Counted from the stretch's first letter, positions 1 through 9,566 are shown. The stretch is DNA of 64,000 nt from Lucinisca nassula (GCA_963580285.1 OY757011.1:199533644-199597643), one strand, 5' to 3'. Notes: generated by a model not told the origin, from the letters alone. Numbers and translations: made by a program.

Positions 1-2
1 TC

Positions 3-2195
3 TTTCATAATGGCTCAAACTATGATTTTCACTTCTTAATAGAGGAATTAATGAAATATGAAGATGATTATAACAAAGTAAAACTTCTATCTAAAAATTC
101 AGAAAATTATATTTCTATAGATTACGGTTCATATTATAAAAAACTAAGATTTCTAGATTCATTTAGATTCCTTACAAAGGGTTTAGCTGATGTAGCAGAA
201 TCATTAGAAGAATTTCCTATCTTAGAAAAAGAATTTGAAAGTCATAGTGTTGATAATAATATATTAAATAGAAACAAAATAGAATTTATAAGAACTAATA
301 AAGAATTAAATGACTTACATAGAAAAGATAATAAGAAGTATCAGGAAAAGAAAAATAAAATAAAACTTGATAAATTTTTTCTATTAAAACAAAAAGGCTT
401 TTATCCTTATGAATATATAGATTCAATTGAAAGATTAAAAGAAACAATACTACCACCTAAAAGTGCATTCTATTCAACTTTAAAACAAAACGATATCTCA
501 GATAAAGATTATAAATATATACAAGATGTTTGGAAAGCTTATAATTGTAAAACATTAGAAGATTATCATAATCTTTATCTAAAAACAGATGTTTTAATTT
601 TAGCAGATGCTTTTGAACAATTTAGAAATATTTTTTTAGATTATCATGAAATAGATCCATGTTATTGTTACTCTGCACCAGGATTAACTTGGCAATGTGG
701 ATTAAAATGTACAGGAGTGGAATTAGAATTATTAACAGACTATGAAATGTTATTAATGATAGAAAATGGAATAAGAGGTGGTTTTTCTGGCGTTCTTTGT
801 CCTAGACATGTAAAAGCATTTAATAAATATACACCCAATTACAATGGTAATGGAAATAGAATATTAGATGAAAATGAAATGAAAGAATGTTTAGAAGCAT
901 TAAAAAATGGTAAAAATTTAAATGATTATCTTACAGAAAAATATTTATTATATCTAGATGCAAATAATTTATATGGTTGGGCAATGTCACAGAAACTACC
1001 AACTAGTGATTTCAAATGGGAAAGTAATTCAGATTATTATTTACATATTCCAAAAGGAAGGGGTTGTATAATAGAATGTGATTTAGAATATCCCAATAAT
1101 TGTAAGTTTAAAACAATGAAATATCCATTAGCTCCTGAGAAAATGAAAATAAATGAAAATGATTTATCAGATTATCAGATAAACTTATTAGGAGATAAGC
1201 CATTAGGTAAAGAAGAAAAATTATTATTAACATTTTATGATAAAAAGAAATATGTTATTCATTATAGTATTCTAAAAGAATATATTAAACTTGGAATGAA
1301 AGTAAAAAAAGTTTATAGAACTATATCATTTAAAGAAAGTAAATGGTTAAAAAAGTATATTGATTTTAATACGAAACAAAGAACAAAATCTAAATCTAAT
1401 TTTGAAAAGACCTCTGGAAATTAATGAATAATAGTTTTTATGGAAAAACATTAGAAAACATAAGAGGAAGAAGCGAAATTAAATTAACAACGAGTAAAGA
1501 AGAAGTAAAGAAATACATAAACAAACCTAATTTTAAAGATTCAATAATTTTTAATAAAAACTTTGTTGCAATTGTAAATAATGTTACTTCTGTTAAATTT
1601 GATAAACCTATTTATTTAGGACAAGTTGTATTAGATTATAGCAAGTTATTAATGTATCAATTTTATTATAATATAGTTAATGAATTATGGCCAAAAAATG
1701 AAATAGTTGCTAGCGATACCGATAGCATATTCTTATCAATTAAAACTAAAAATATTTATGAAGATATGAAACAAATACAAAATAAACTTGATACATGTGA
1801 CTATCCAGAGAATCATGATCTTTATTCAACTGCTAATGAAAAGAAAATAGGGAAGTTTAAAGATGAATTACAAGGTAAAATTATGAATGAAATAGTTTTT
1901 CTGAGAAGTAAAGCATATTCTTTTACATTAACTGATCTTAGTGAAGAAAAAAAAATTAAAAGGTATTGGTAAAACAACAATTAAAAAAGATATAAAATTT
2001 AATGATTATAAAAATTGTTTATTTAACAATGAAACAAAAATGAATAAGATGTACACATTAAATTCTGATAAACATAATATGTTTATAAATGAAATAAATA
2101 AAATTTCTTTATCTCCTTTTGATGATAAAAGATATATTTGTGATAATGGAATAGATACACAACCTTATGGTATTGAATCTTTATATTTTATTTAA
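3..2195 (+). pseudogene. Protein-primed DNA polymerase B of a Polinton/adintovirus-like element (left-truncated, frame-broken)
   Basis: Catalytic part of a protein-primed family B DNA polymerase, the replicative enzyme of Polinton/adintovirus-type dsDNA viruses. The frame is already open at base 3, where an Exo II-like motif FHNGSNYDFHFL is read, so the true start lies outside the window and the Met at 51 is internal. In order I see Exo III YLKTDVLILADAF (576-614), motif A LDANNLYGWAM (954-986), motif B MNNSFYGKT (1424-1450) and motif C ASDTDS (1709-1726), then a C-terminal tail ending at 2195. The frame breaks near 1400-1424 and again in the A-run around 1946-1954, giving three segments (3-1424, 1424-1972, 1941-2195). 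Every motif survives and both breaks lie in or beside A-rich runs, so assembly indels are possible. The 3' end overlaps the convergent gene by 15 nt. Confidence 0.9.
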
Positions 2196-2600
2196 TTTCC
2201 ATGCAACAAATCCAGTTAATGCCATACCACAAACAACAAATAAAATCTCTCTTTTTTGTGTGGATTCAGATGGGGTATAATAATCATTTAATGTAGGATT
2301 TGCTTGTAGATTTTTACTAGTAGCATATTGATATAACTTCATTGATTGATCACCATCGTCGTACATCTGATAAACTTCTTGTTCTTCTTCCTTTTGTTTT
2401 TTAAGAAAATCTTGTCTTCCTGATCTTTTTTCATTCCATTCAATTTGTGCTTTGCTTAATTGTTCCATTGCTCTATCATGCCTTTCTTTCTCTTCTTCTG
2501 AATCATCTTTTCCAATATGTGAAAACAAATAATTACTACCCGAAAAAGAAAAGGCATTTACTACTGCTCCACCAATCATCATCGCAATTGCACTCGCCAT
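2181..2600 (-). CDS. Small membrane protein of the viral element, 139 aa
   Basis: Not a named family to me. The N-terminus has a hydrophobic, Gly/Ala-rich segment (about residues 3-25). Next comes a long charged helix rich in Glu, Lys and Gln (about 30-90, coiled-coil-like), and a second hydrophobic segment lies near the C-terminus (about 118-134). Two membrane anchors around a soluble helix suggest a virion-membrane or capsid-associated protein; that is inference. I recall similarly built small proteins beside capsid genes in Polinton-like insertions of cnidarians and molluscs, unverified. The start is supported by TATAAAATG immediately upstream. It is the last gene of the leftward cluster 5820-2181 and converges with the polymerase. 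Confidence 0.75.
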   Translation of the reverse strand: MASAIAMMIGGAVVNAFSFSGSNYLFSHIGKDDSEEEKERHDRAMEQLSKAQIEWNEKRSGRQDFLKKQKEEEQEVYQMYDDGDQSMKLYQYATSKNLQANPTLNDYYTPSESTQKREILFVVCGMALTGFVAWKLNKI

Positions 2601-2612
2601 TTTATAAATATT

Positions 2613-2849
2613 TTATTTCATAATATTAGCAGGAATAATATTGTGTTTAACCAACATATCTCTGGTAGCCATTGCAAGTAATATATCAATAGATAACATT
2701 CCAAAATCGGCCATATTTAAATCTACTTTTGGTGGTGGTCTTTTCAATAGTTTTCTTCCTAATTCTGCGTATCCAACCGTTAAAAGTGTTTCCACTCCAG
2801 CATGATATAACATGTTTACTATTTGTTTTCCATCAATTTGTGTTGCCAT
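2613..2849 (-). CDS. Small hydrophobic protein of the viral element, 78 aa
   Basis: Unrecognised. It is a short, mildly hydrophobic protein with a Pro/Lys patch in the middle (KLLKRPPPKVD) and a hydrophobic stretch after it (about residues 50-62). It lies 12 nt upstream of the next minus-strand gene, and TATAAAAATG spans the start codon, the same start context as its neighbours; this is the best argument that so small a frame is real. No enzymatic motif is visible. The position in the capsid/ATPase cluster suggests a minor virion component, inference only. Confidence 0.6.
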   Translation of the reverse strand: MATQIDGKQIVNMLYHAGVETLLTVGYAELGRKLLKRPPPKVDLNMADFGMLSIDILLAMATRDMLVKHNIIPANIMK

Positions 2850-2869
2850 TTTTATAAGAATATTTTTGA

Positions 2870-3238
2870 TTACTTAAACTCAAATGGATCTATTTCTTTC
2901 TTTTCCTTTCTCTTTGGAACAGGTTCTGGTGTAGTAACTTGTTTATTAGATTTAGCAGTATATATATATAATCCCAATCCAACAACCCCTACTACAAGAC
3001 ATAAAGGTATATAATTTTTGTATTGAACTTCTTGAACTTCATCCTTAACTATATTTGAAACTTCATCATCATCTTTTGTTATAGATTTTAATTGTATGTT
3101 TTCTTTTTTCATTGTTTCTATTTCTTTTCTTTTTAATTCAGCTTTTAATCTTTTTGCTTCTGCACCTTTTTTACCAGCAGATACTCTTTTTGGGTTTTTT
3201 ATTTTAGGTTTTTCTTCAATTTTAACAATTTCATTCAT
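2870..3238 (-). CDS. Basic single-pass membrane protein of the viral element, 122 aa
   Basis: Function not recognised. The N-terminal half is very Lys/Glu-rich and basic (residues 1-50, AGKKGAEAKRLKAELKRK). A single transmembrane segment follows at about residues 76-94 (LCLVVGVVGLGLYIY), then a short basic, Pro-containing tail. The layout, a basic nucleic-acid-binding-like domain tethered to a membrane, could suit a core or virion membrane protein, but nothing in the sequence proves this. It is separated by 20 nt from the next gene and by 6 nt from the one upstream, within the same leftward cluster. Confidence 0.65.
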   Translation of the reverse strand: MNEIVKIEEKPKIKNPKRVSAGKKGAEAKRLKAELKRKEIETMKKENIQLKSITKDDDEVSNIVKDEVQEVQYKNYIPLCLVVGVVGLGLYIYTAKSNKQVTTPEPVPKRKEKKEIDPFEFK

Positions 3239-3244
3239 CTTTTT

Positions 3245-3703
3245 TTAAGTCAATATTTTCATTTTTTTATCAGTGAAATCAATATGTCTCGCTGTTGTTA
3301 ACATTGCAGTAAAAGGAGCAAGATACATTCCATATCTATAATACAACTCACAACAAGTACTTGTTAAAGCATGATTGATAAAAGGGTCTTCCTCTAAGTC
3401 TTGTATTAATTTAGGTGGGTTAGTAACATTGAGATACTTTGTCACACCCATTACATATAAGTTAATAAAAGAATTACCCAACGTCTTAGTCATACTTGCA
3501 CCAAGTCTGGCTTCGTATCTAGAGTATAGCTTGTTTATTTGTTCTGCTGTCATTTTATCAATGTCTGACATTTGTAAGTCTTTACCAAGATATTGTTTGC
3601 TTCCTCCACCAGCAACAAGGGCTGATAATCTTTCACGTTTTTTGTCTTCATGGTCTTTTTGTTCTGGTAACTCAACATCTTTCAATAATTCTTCGGCGTT
3701 CAT
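3245..3703 (-). CDS. Viral element protein with conserved-looking C-terminal half, 152 aa (193 aa from alternative start at 3826)
   Basis: Unnamed protein. The frame is open from an ATG at 3826, which would add a 41-residue hydrophobic leader. I prefer the ATG at 3701-3703 because it is directly preceded by TATATAAA, the start context of neighbouring genes. Downstream is an acidic/basic helix, a Gly-rich patch (VAGGGSKQ), and a hydrophobic, probably helical region with YEARLGASMTKTLGNS and CCELYYRYGMYLAPF. A Cys-Cys pair is present. It is not an enzyme I recognise. I recall a related C-terminal pattern from Polinton-like insertions in other invertebrates, unverified. If the upstream ATG is used the protein would be membrane anchored. 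Confidence 0.65.
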   Translation of the reverse strand: MNAEELLKDVELPEQKDHEDKKRERLSALVAGGGSKQYLGKDLQMSDIDKMTAEQINKLYSRYEARLGASMTKTLGNSFINLYVMGVTKYLNVTNPPKLIQDLEEDPFINHALTSTCCELYYRYGMYLAPFTAMLTTARHIDFTDKKMKILT

Positions 3704-3828
3704 TTTATATAGTTTATTTTTTACTTTATAAAATTTATTTTTAATTTTAAAATAATTAAATATTATATATCCAACTATTGATAAGACTGCAGTGTTTTTT
3801 ATAATTGTTAGTGTTTCAAGAAGCATTG

Positions 3829-3957
3829 CTTTTTTATTGCTTATTTTTTAAGCATTACTTAAGCATTACTTAAGCATTACTAAAGCATTACTTAAGCATT
3901 ACTTAAGCATTACTTAATCAACCACCCAATAATCAGTAGGTTGGTCGGTTTTCAAAA
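3829..3957. repeat. 12-bp tandem repeat (aagcattactta) in a viral intergenic gap
   Basis: Six imperfect head-to-tail copies of aagcattactta occupy about 3849-3920, in one of the few real gaps of the viral element, between the ATPase and the 3245-3703 gene. Each unit contains a short palindrome-like TTAAG/CTTAA step. It may act as terminator, promoter spacer or packaging/origin repeat; the sequence does not decide. Confidence 0.8.
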
Positions 3958-4545
3958 TTAATTTACGATGTTTCTTTTTTTTTTTAGTTCTTCCTTTATT
4001 CTTTGTCGGTCTTCCAGTGTAGGAATAACATCATTCTCTCTCAAACAATTTTCAAAACTATCTCTATCTTTCATATAGAAAATACATAACCATTTTGTTT
4101 GTTCTCTTAAATCTTTTAAAACTGAATTGTATCTCTGCGATATAACCCATATCGATTGTTCTGCGTGTCTACCAGAAAATGCAAGTTCAGACAGCATATC
4201 TTGTTTCTTTTTTATTTCCTTTGTTGCACTACAATCATCAATGATGTATAATGTAGGTTTTCCAGCATATTTATTAAAGAACATTCTTAGTAGTTCTTGC
4301 AGTTTTTCTTCACCTTTGATTATTGGGTTTACGATTATAATATTTTTTGTTTTTGGTTTTCTAACATCACCAATCCAATCACGATTTTTGTATGCCTTGT
4401 TCCATTGAATGGTTGGGCAAAGTATAACAATATAACTAAATATACCTTTATATTCATCTTCAAGTAAGTCTAAAACAAATTCAGTCTTTCCACAGCCAGT
4501 TTGGCCACAAATAATTGCACTGTGTGGATATTTAGGTAGTTCCAT
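3958..4545 (-). CDS. A32/FtsK-type genome-packaging ATPase, 195 aa
   Basis: P-loop ATPase of the poxvirus A32-like branch of the FtsK/HerA superfamily, which pumps viral DNA into preformed capsids in Polintons, virophages and large DNA viruses. Walker A is GQTGCGKT near residues 14-21 and Walker B is LYIIDD near 99-104. After it a conserved-looking segment ELAFSGRHAEQSIWVISQR fits the sensor/arginine region. About 195 residues is a normal length for this compact family. The gene follows the major capsid protein by 9 nt on the same strand, the usual morphogenesis pairing. The frame is intact. A Lys-rich C-terminus is probably native. Confidence 0.88.
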   Translation of the reverse strand: MELPKYPHSAIICGQTGCGKTEFVLDLLEDEYKGIFSYIVILCPTIQWNKAYKNRDWIGDVRKPKTKNIIIVNPIIKGEEKLQELLRMFFNKYAGKPTLYIIDDCSATKEIKKKQDMLSELAFSGRHAEQSIWVISQRYNSVLKDLREQTKWLCIFYMKDRDSFENCLRENDVIPTLEDRQRIKEELKKKRNIVN

Positions 4546-4554
4546 TTTAATTGA

Positions 4555-5820
4555 TTAATAATTGTCTTCTCTAAATCTACCATCTTCAAAATTAATTTGT
4601 GCATCCTGTATTACAAATAGATAAACATTTATTGGTGCATCTGTTCCTGCTTCTTTTGTAATTTGTATTGTGATGCCTTCTGATGCATTTTCAATTCTTC
4701 TTCCCGAACCGTGAAGTGTATTATCATCCGTTGAACGTAAATCTAACCATAATGCATAATTGGTCGTTAGATATTTCTCTAACGTTGTATCAGTAAAATA
4801 TAAATCTTTAATGACCATACTTGTTTCTCTATTTCTTTTTGAATTCAAAGCAAAGAATTTATTTATCTCATCCCACTGTTGATATGCTTTCATTCCTTGA
4901 CTGTATAATTGATTTGGGACTCCTTCTATTGTCATTTCTACTTTTGTTATTTCTGGATTGTAATAGTGTTCTGTACTTGTCCTTTCAGGATTTTCAAATA
5001 ACAATAGAATCCCTTTCATACTTCTAGCTGGGACATTTAAATTAATATTCCATAGTGTATCAGATTTATTTTTTGGTATTTTTCTGTGTCTTAGTATTCG
5101 GTCATACAAAATAACCATTTTACCATCAACTTGCTGTCTTATTTCTCTTGATAAATAAGGATCAGAAACAGTATCAAATTCCAAACAAATATTTTTGATT
5201 ATATAAGATGAAGCTGCATCGGTTGATTGAATTACTTTATTATAATCGTTAAATGTAAGTTCATATTCAAGTCTATCGCCGAGTCCTGCTTGATAAAAAG
5301 GCATATGGGTTTCCAATAATTCAAAATCAAGTGGAATACAAAACCTGTTTCCATATGCTTTTGCAATGGCTTGATCTTCTTTATCCGCTGTCGCATTTTC
5401 TGCGCCAACTCTATGTTTAAGCATGTTTGGTTTGCCAATGCCTTGGTATGCCATATTTATACGTTCTGTAGGAGTCTTCCACAAATCAGTATAACAATGA
5501 TAGATGTCACTATCATCAATTGACATAACTTCATTTCCAGAGATACGAATTGTTGTTTTCTTTATTATTGATCTTCCTATATTTTGATAAATAGTTGCAT
5601 TTACATCTCTAGAATCTAACTCAATTTCAAATGCTAATTTGACTGTTCCCGGAACAATAACATCATTTCCGGAGAGATTGGGGAATCTCACTAACAATTG
5701 TTGATTTTGATCAATAGTTGACGGATTATTGGTTATCACTACACTTTGACGGATTCCTCTTACCCCACGTGGTTCTCTTATTTTTCTGTAAGGGTTTAAT
5801 TTGTTTCCATAGGTCGACAT
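4555..5820 (-). CDS. Major capsid protein, probable double jelly roll, 421 aa
   Basis: Probable hexon-like capsid protein of the Polinton/adintovirus type. No short catalytic signature exists for this family; the assignment rests on length, a beta-strand-rich composition, the early segment QQLLVRFPNLSGNDVIVPGT, a loop-rich centre, the C-terminal DAPINVYLFVIQDAQINFEDG, and its place directly before the packaging ATPase. It would form trimeric capsomers of the icosahedral shell. The whole frame is open with no stop or frameshift, unlike the polymerase. Its start is 29 nt from the divergent start at 5850, so the two genes must share an upstream region. Confidence 0.8.
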   Translation of the reverse strand: MSTYGNKLNPYRKIREPRGVRGIRQSVVITNNPSTIDQNQQLLVRFPNLSGNDVIVPGTVKLAFEIELDSRDVNATIYQNIGRSIIKKTTIRISGNEVMSIDDSDIYHCYTDLWKTPTERINMAYQGIGKPNMLKHRVGAENATADKEDQAIAKAYGNRFCIPLDFELLETHMPFYQAGLGDRLEYELTFNDYNKVIQSTDAASSYIIKNICLEFDTVSDPYLSREIRQQVDGKMVILYDRILRHRKIPKNKSDTLWNINLNVPARSMKGILLLFENPERTSTEHYYNPEITKVEMTIEGVPNQLYSQGMKAYQQWDEINKFFALNSKRNRETSMVIKDLYFTDTTLEKYLTTNYALWLDLRSTDDNTLHGSGRRIENASEGITIQITKEAGTDAPINVYLFVIQDAQINFEDGRFREDNY

Positions 5821-5849
5821 TTTTTTAAGGAAAAATTTAATTATTAAAA
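5821..5849. promoter_or_regulatory. 29-bp divergent promoter region between capsid and coiled-coil genes
   Basis: An AT-only-like spacer separates the ATG of the capsid gene (minus) and the ATG at 5850 (plus). Runs of A abut both start codons (TTAAAAAAATG leftward, ATTAAAAATG rightward). Any promoter for either gene must overlap it or the opposite coding sequence. Confidence 0.5.
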
Positions 5850-7148
5850 ATGGCGGAATTTAATAATCCTTTATTTGATGAAGATGATGAGTATGGTGAT
5901 CATGATAAAAAAGATGAAGATGATAATGATGAATTAAATAGAACTATACAAAGCCTAAGTGATGCTATTATTGCTGCCGGCAGTGATGTTGATACAAGAA
6001 CACAATTAATAGTAAAACTGAAACAATCTAAAGTTAAAGAATATTACGAGTTTATAAAAGAAAAGTATGGGTTAGACTCAGAATATATTGATTATACAAA
6101 CTTTGAACTTGGTGATGATACTAAAACACTATATTTAGTGGTTGGGGATCAAAAATTTCAACTTACTGTCAAAAGAGGTGGTGGTAAGTTTATAAGCTTG
6201 AGTACTTTAGGGGGTAAAATTGGTACGGGTGGAACACGAGCAATTAGAGACTTATTATTCTTACCTGATTACAAAACTCTAAAACCATTATTAACACCAC
6301 AGAATATTGCAAAATTACAAAACACAGAAAATAAATTACCTGATGTTGATACAATAGAAATGTCTGATTTAGCTAATGCAGCTGCAACTGCTGAGATAGA
6401 AACAGAAGAATTAGAAACATCATTAATTGATGAAGATGGGGAACAAATGTCATTTATGCCAAAAAGAGAATATGATGGTCTTAAAGAAGCAATGACAACT
6501 GTTAAAGAAGAGCTCACGAATAACTTGGCAAAACTGAGTAAAACTAACGAAGATATAGCAAAAGAGGAGAGAAAATTAGAACGAGCCAAATCAGACAACG
6601 ATAAATATCAAATAAAAAGAATAGAGGGGAGATTAAGAGATTTAGAGATTGACAAAAGTTCAAGATTAGAAGTAATTACTATTAATAGAGATAAATTACG
6701 TAGTCAGGTAAATAGAAAAAAAGAAACAATAACTAAAGTATTAAAAGAAGACACAACTTTAGGTGAGAGAATTAAAACATTATTTAGAGAACAAGGAATT
6801 ACAATTGTTAGTGTTTTAACTGCTTTTGGGATGATTATTGGTGTTATTGTTGAGACTTTTATTCCTACTACTGGTGGTGGATCTATAACCCCTAAACCAC
6901 CGTCAAAAGATGGTATAGAAAATTGGATAAAAAAACAATTAAGTAATCTTGGTAAACTATTAGCTAATCTAGCAGGTAAAGCAGCAGCAGCACTACCGGG
7001 TATTATTGGTGCCATTGTGTCTTGGTTGTTATCTACTACTGGAAAAGTTATTGGTTGGTTTGGCGAACATCTTTGGGCATTGCTTCTCCTTGTTGTGGGG
7101 TTATTGTATGCAGCTGCAAGAGAGTATATTAGTAAATCTCATAGATAG
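5850..7148 (+). CDS. Coiled-coil protein with C-terminal membrane segments, 432 aa, viral element
   Basis: Function unknown. The first 35 residues are strongly acidic (FDEDDEYGDHDKKDEDDNDE). A folded region follows (about 40-190), including a Gly-rich GGGKFISLSTLGGKIGTGG. Next is a long Lys/Glu-rich coiled coil (about 200-300) and then several hydrophobic segments separated by Gly/Pro-rich linkers (about 313-332, 372-400, 408-424). Such architecture could fit a virion membrane or host-membrane protein. Related tails are, to my memory, widespread beside capsid genes in invertebrate Polinton-like loci, unverified. The frame is intact. The 3' end overlaps the convergent gene at 7129 by 20 nt. 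Confidence 0.75.
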   Translation: MAEFNNPLFDEDDEYGDHDKKDEDDNDELNRTIQSLSDAIIAAGSDVDTRTQLIVKLKQSKVKEYYEFIKEKYGLDSEYIDYTNFELGDDTKTLYLVVGDQKFQLTVKRGGGKFISLSTLGGKIGTGGTRAIRDLLFLPDYKTLKPLLTPQNIAKLQNTENKLPDVDTIEMSDLANAAATAEIETEELETSLIDEDGEQMSFMPKREYDGLKEAMTTVKEELTNNLAKLSKTNEDIAKEERKLERAKSDNDKYQIKRIEGRLRDLEIDKSSRLEVITINRDKLRSQVNRKKETITKVLKEDTTLGERIKTLFREQGITIVSVLTAFGMIIGVIVETFIPTTGGGSITPKPPSKDGIENWIKKQLSNLGKLLANLAGKAAAALPGIIGAIVSWLLSTTGKVIGWFGEHLWALLLLVVGLLYAAAREYISKSHR

Positions 7149-8406
7149 TGAGTGCAACAATACCTATTACAATACTTCCTACTATTATTGCTGTTTTGTT
7201 GTCTTCGTGTTTCTTTCCCTTTGAGTGGTGGTGATGTTTTGGTTTTGTATCTTGAGGTTCTGGCATATTTTTTAATTTACTCATATTTGGTTCTGGCAGA
7301 GATTTCTTTGTTGGTGTACCATTTATGGTATTAGATGGTGTTGTAGGAACAACAGGCTTAACATTTACATCACTGTTGTAGCCAAGTTCAAATTTATATT
7401 TTGGGTCAGCAATTTTAATTTTATTATTATAATTGACGATAACGCCAATTTGTAATACCATATTACTAGGGGCCATATAGAGACCATTGCCATATACATA
7501 ATCAACTTTACTGCTTGCGTGTTCTAACAGATCTTCATAATTTTTTACTTGGGTAGGTATATCTTCCGGAGCCTTAATAAATTTTTGAATATTATTTACG
7601 AATTGTTTTTGCGCATCTAATCCTTTTCCTAGGGTTGTTACGGATGCTCGTGTTTGAGATTGTGCTGCTAATAGAGCCCATACAAATACTCTGATACTTT
7701 CATTAATTCGTACAACCCCATGGCTTGTGAAGCCTTCTGATTTGTCTAATATAAACGTTGTCCATGCATCACTTATATCTACTGTATGTTCTATTTTGTC
7801 GTTTATATTAAAGAATGGCCCATCACTTTGATGATCTTGTCTGTATTTTCCATCTGGTTTAAAATATTGTGTGTAACTCCCGAGACCACTACATTTAGAA
7901 CTACTTTCCAGTTTTTGCCTCCAATCCGTGCTAGGTGAAATACCGAATTCATGGCAGATATTTTGATAAGCTTTTTTATCGTATGGGTTTTGGTAATAAC
8001 AGAATGTATTATCTGTTGGGAAAGGTGTTTTAAGTTCTTTCAAAATACGAGCAACACAATAATAAACATGAAATATATATAATGTTCTAGTTTGTAGAGA
8101 ATCAGCTTGTAAATGGTCGTTGTAACTTACACCACATCCTGTAGTAGCTAACCAAACAGCAAAATTTAATTGACATTGCCACCAGTCAAATGATGAATGA
8201 AGCCATGTATTCCACGGTTCATTGGTGTGTAATGTTGGATTTTGATATTTTTGAAATAAGTTGAGAAACGTTACTGGAAAATTATCCTTTTCATTAGCAT
8301 AAATTTTTTGGTTTACAAGTAAAGGACCAGCAGCATGTTTGGTTTTATATTTAGTATTGGGATTATATGATAAATCCTTGTTTAACTTGAATTCTTTTGG
8401 TATCAT
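7129..8406 (-). CDS. 425-aa viral protein with C-terminal His/Lys stretch and membrane anchor
   Basis: Not a recognised family. About 330 residues of soluble, Trp/Tyr/Cys-containing sequence come first (WNTWLHSSFDWWQCQLNFAV; later GNGLYMAPSNMVLQIGV). A low-complexity Pro/Lys/His linker follows (KPKHHHHSKGKKHEDN) and then one C-terminal transmembrane segment (AIIVGSIVIGIVALTIY). This is a tail-anchored or spike-like layout. There is no signal peptide at the N-terminus, so a virion surface role is inference. The start is supported by TATAAAAATG. The start codon lies only 16 nt from the divergent start of the penton-like gene. Confidence 0.75.
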   Translation of the reverse strand: MIPKEFKLNKDLSYNPNTKYKTKHAAGPLLVNQKIYANEKDNFPVTFLNLFQKYQNPTLHTNEPWNTWLHSSFDWWQCQLNFAVWLATTGCGVSYNDHLQADSLQTRTLYIFHVYYCVARILKELKTPFPTDNTFCYYQNPYDKKAYQNICHEFGISPSTDWRQKLESSSKCSGLGSYTQYFKPDGKYRQDHQSDGPFFNINDKIEHTVDISDAWTTFILDKSEGFTSHGVVRINESIRVFVWALLAAQSQTRASVTTLGKGLDAQKQFVNNIQKFIKAPEDIPTQVKNYEDLLEHASSKVDYVYGNGLYMAPSNMVLQIGVIVNYNNKIKIADPKYKFELGYNSDVNVKPVVPTTPSNTINGTPTKKSLPEPNMSKLKNMPEPQDTKPKHHHHSKGKKHEDNKTAIIVGSIVIGIVALTIYEIY

Positions 8407-8422
8407 TTTTATACATAAAAAA
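8407..8422. promoter_or_regulatory. 16-bp bidirectional start region with TATA-like motif
   Basis: The two divergent start codons (8404-8406 minus, 8423-8425 plus) are separated by 16 nt reading TTTTATACATAAAAAA. Leftward this gives TATAAAAATG at the start codon; rightward it gives ACATAAAAAAATG. Confidence 0.5.
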
Positions 8423-9067
8423 ATGTATCATACAATTTCCGATATTAATAAAACAATATATTTACAACAATATATAGATAATAAATGTGGAAATAAGAGA
8501 ATTGGATTGAAGAGTTTTACTTATACCATAGGTTGGTATAATTTAATTGATGAACACATCCAAAAAGGAACAGATAAAGCAATACGTTTACCTTCAGGAT
8601 TTTACAGTTTCCAACAAGTAGCAGATATATTTCAACATAATAATATTGTATTATCTGTAAATGAAACAAATGGCATAGTGTTTTTAACATCGACCGTTGA
8701 TTTAAAAATAAGCAAAGAATTAAAAGAGATGTTAGGCCTCGGAAATAAAAGACGATTTAATGCAAATCAAACATATGAAGGAGAAATGCCTTTAAATTTT
8801 GCGCCTTATAAACAACTATATGTTCATCTTGAGCAGATAAACAGTGCTTGCAATTTCTTTGATGGTGCTCCTAGTAATATTCTTGGGGTTGTTTCTGTTG
8901 AAAATAAATCGTTTGGTGATATTGTTCATACACGATTTAGTAATCCGGAATATAAACAATTGACACATGGTGATATTTCAGAATTAAGTATAAGCATTTG
9001 TGATTCTATTGGAGAAAAAATAAACAACAATGGATTGCCAATTAATTGTGTGTTAGAAATTATATAA
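8423..9067 (+). CDS. Probable penton / minor capsid protein, 214 aa
   Basis: Beta-rich protein without enzymatic motifs. The segment LPSGFYSFQQVADIF, the mid-protein YKQLYVHLEQIN and the C-terminal ISELSISICDSIGEKINNN followed by a hydrophobic strand fit, in my judgement, the single-jelly-roll penton-like proteins of Polinton-like elements; no search was possible. I chose the ATG at 8423 over an upstream in-frame ATG at 8339 because the upstream one lies deep in the opposite gene and 8423 has the A-rich start context. First of three co-directional genes with 13- and 2-nt gaps, so probably expressed as a set. Confidence 0.6.
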   Translation: MYHTISDINKTIYLQQYIDNKCGNKRIGLKSFTYTIGWYNLIDEHIQKGTDKAIRLPSGFYSFQQVADIFQHNNIVLSVNETNGIVFLTSTVDLKISKELKEMLGLGNKRRFNANQTYEGEMPLNFAPYKQLYVHLEQINSACNFFDGAPSNILGVVSVENKSFGDIVHTRFSNPEYKQLTHGDISELSISICDSIGEKINNNGLPINCVLEII

Positions 9068-9080
9068 TTATTGTATAAAA

Positions 9081-9566
9081 ATGAGTATATTTGGTGTTAA
9101 AAAGTTTACAACAGATAAGAATAATTTGACTTTACGTGTTAATGATTTGCATAGAAGATTTACAGATTTAAATAGTAGATTACAAAACGCTTATACAAAT
9201 GAAGACATTACAATAAGTGCTGAATCAAAAGGCCCTTTAATTAGAGGTGAGGTGTTTTCATTTGGAAATGCAGGTAGAGAGCCAAAAGTTGGTTATGTTA
9301 TGATGAGACGTGGTCATATTACAGGTATTAGCCTGTCGAGTGAAAGGTCAAGTGGCGAAGTGCGAGTTGGTGTGTTGGTGGATGGGGTAGTTATAAGTGG
9401 GTGTGAGATTACTTTGCGTACAACAATACCAAGAAAACATGATAATTTTGATAAACCATTTTTTGTTGAAGCTGGAAGTGTAATAAATTTTATAAGTCTG
9501 GGGGCTAATCAAACTGTAGTTAATAGTGTTGCCTCGTTATTAATTGAATTCAAAAAATATATATAA
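9081..9566 (+). CDS. Beta-sandwich-like viral protein, 161 aa (spike or fibre candidate)
   Basis: Unrecognised. The N-terminal 40 residues look helical (VNDLHRRFTDLNSRLQNAY), which could form a trimerising stalk. The remainder is Gly/Val/Ser-rich alternating hydrophobic sequence typical of a small beta sandwich (KVGYVMMRRGHITGISLSS; FFVEAGSVINFISLG). A helical stalk plus beta head is a common layout for attachment fibres, so that is my best guess, low confidence. Start context TATAAAAATG. Confidence 0.65.
   Translation: MSIFGVKKFTTDKNNLTLRVNDLHRRFTDLNSRLQNAYTNEDITISAESKGPLIRGEVFSFGNAGREPKVGYVMMRRGHITGISLSSERSSGEVRVGVLVDGVVISGCEITLRTTIPRKHDNFDKPFFVEAGSVINFISLGANQTVVNSVASLLIEFKKYI

Noticed and set aside
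4821..5438. ORFs antisense or out of frame within the capsid gene (also 6269-6598 and 6704-7015)
   Set aside because: Shadows of intact longer frames with clear start contexts.
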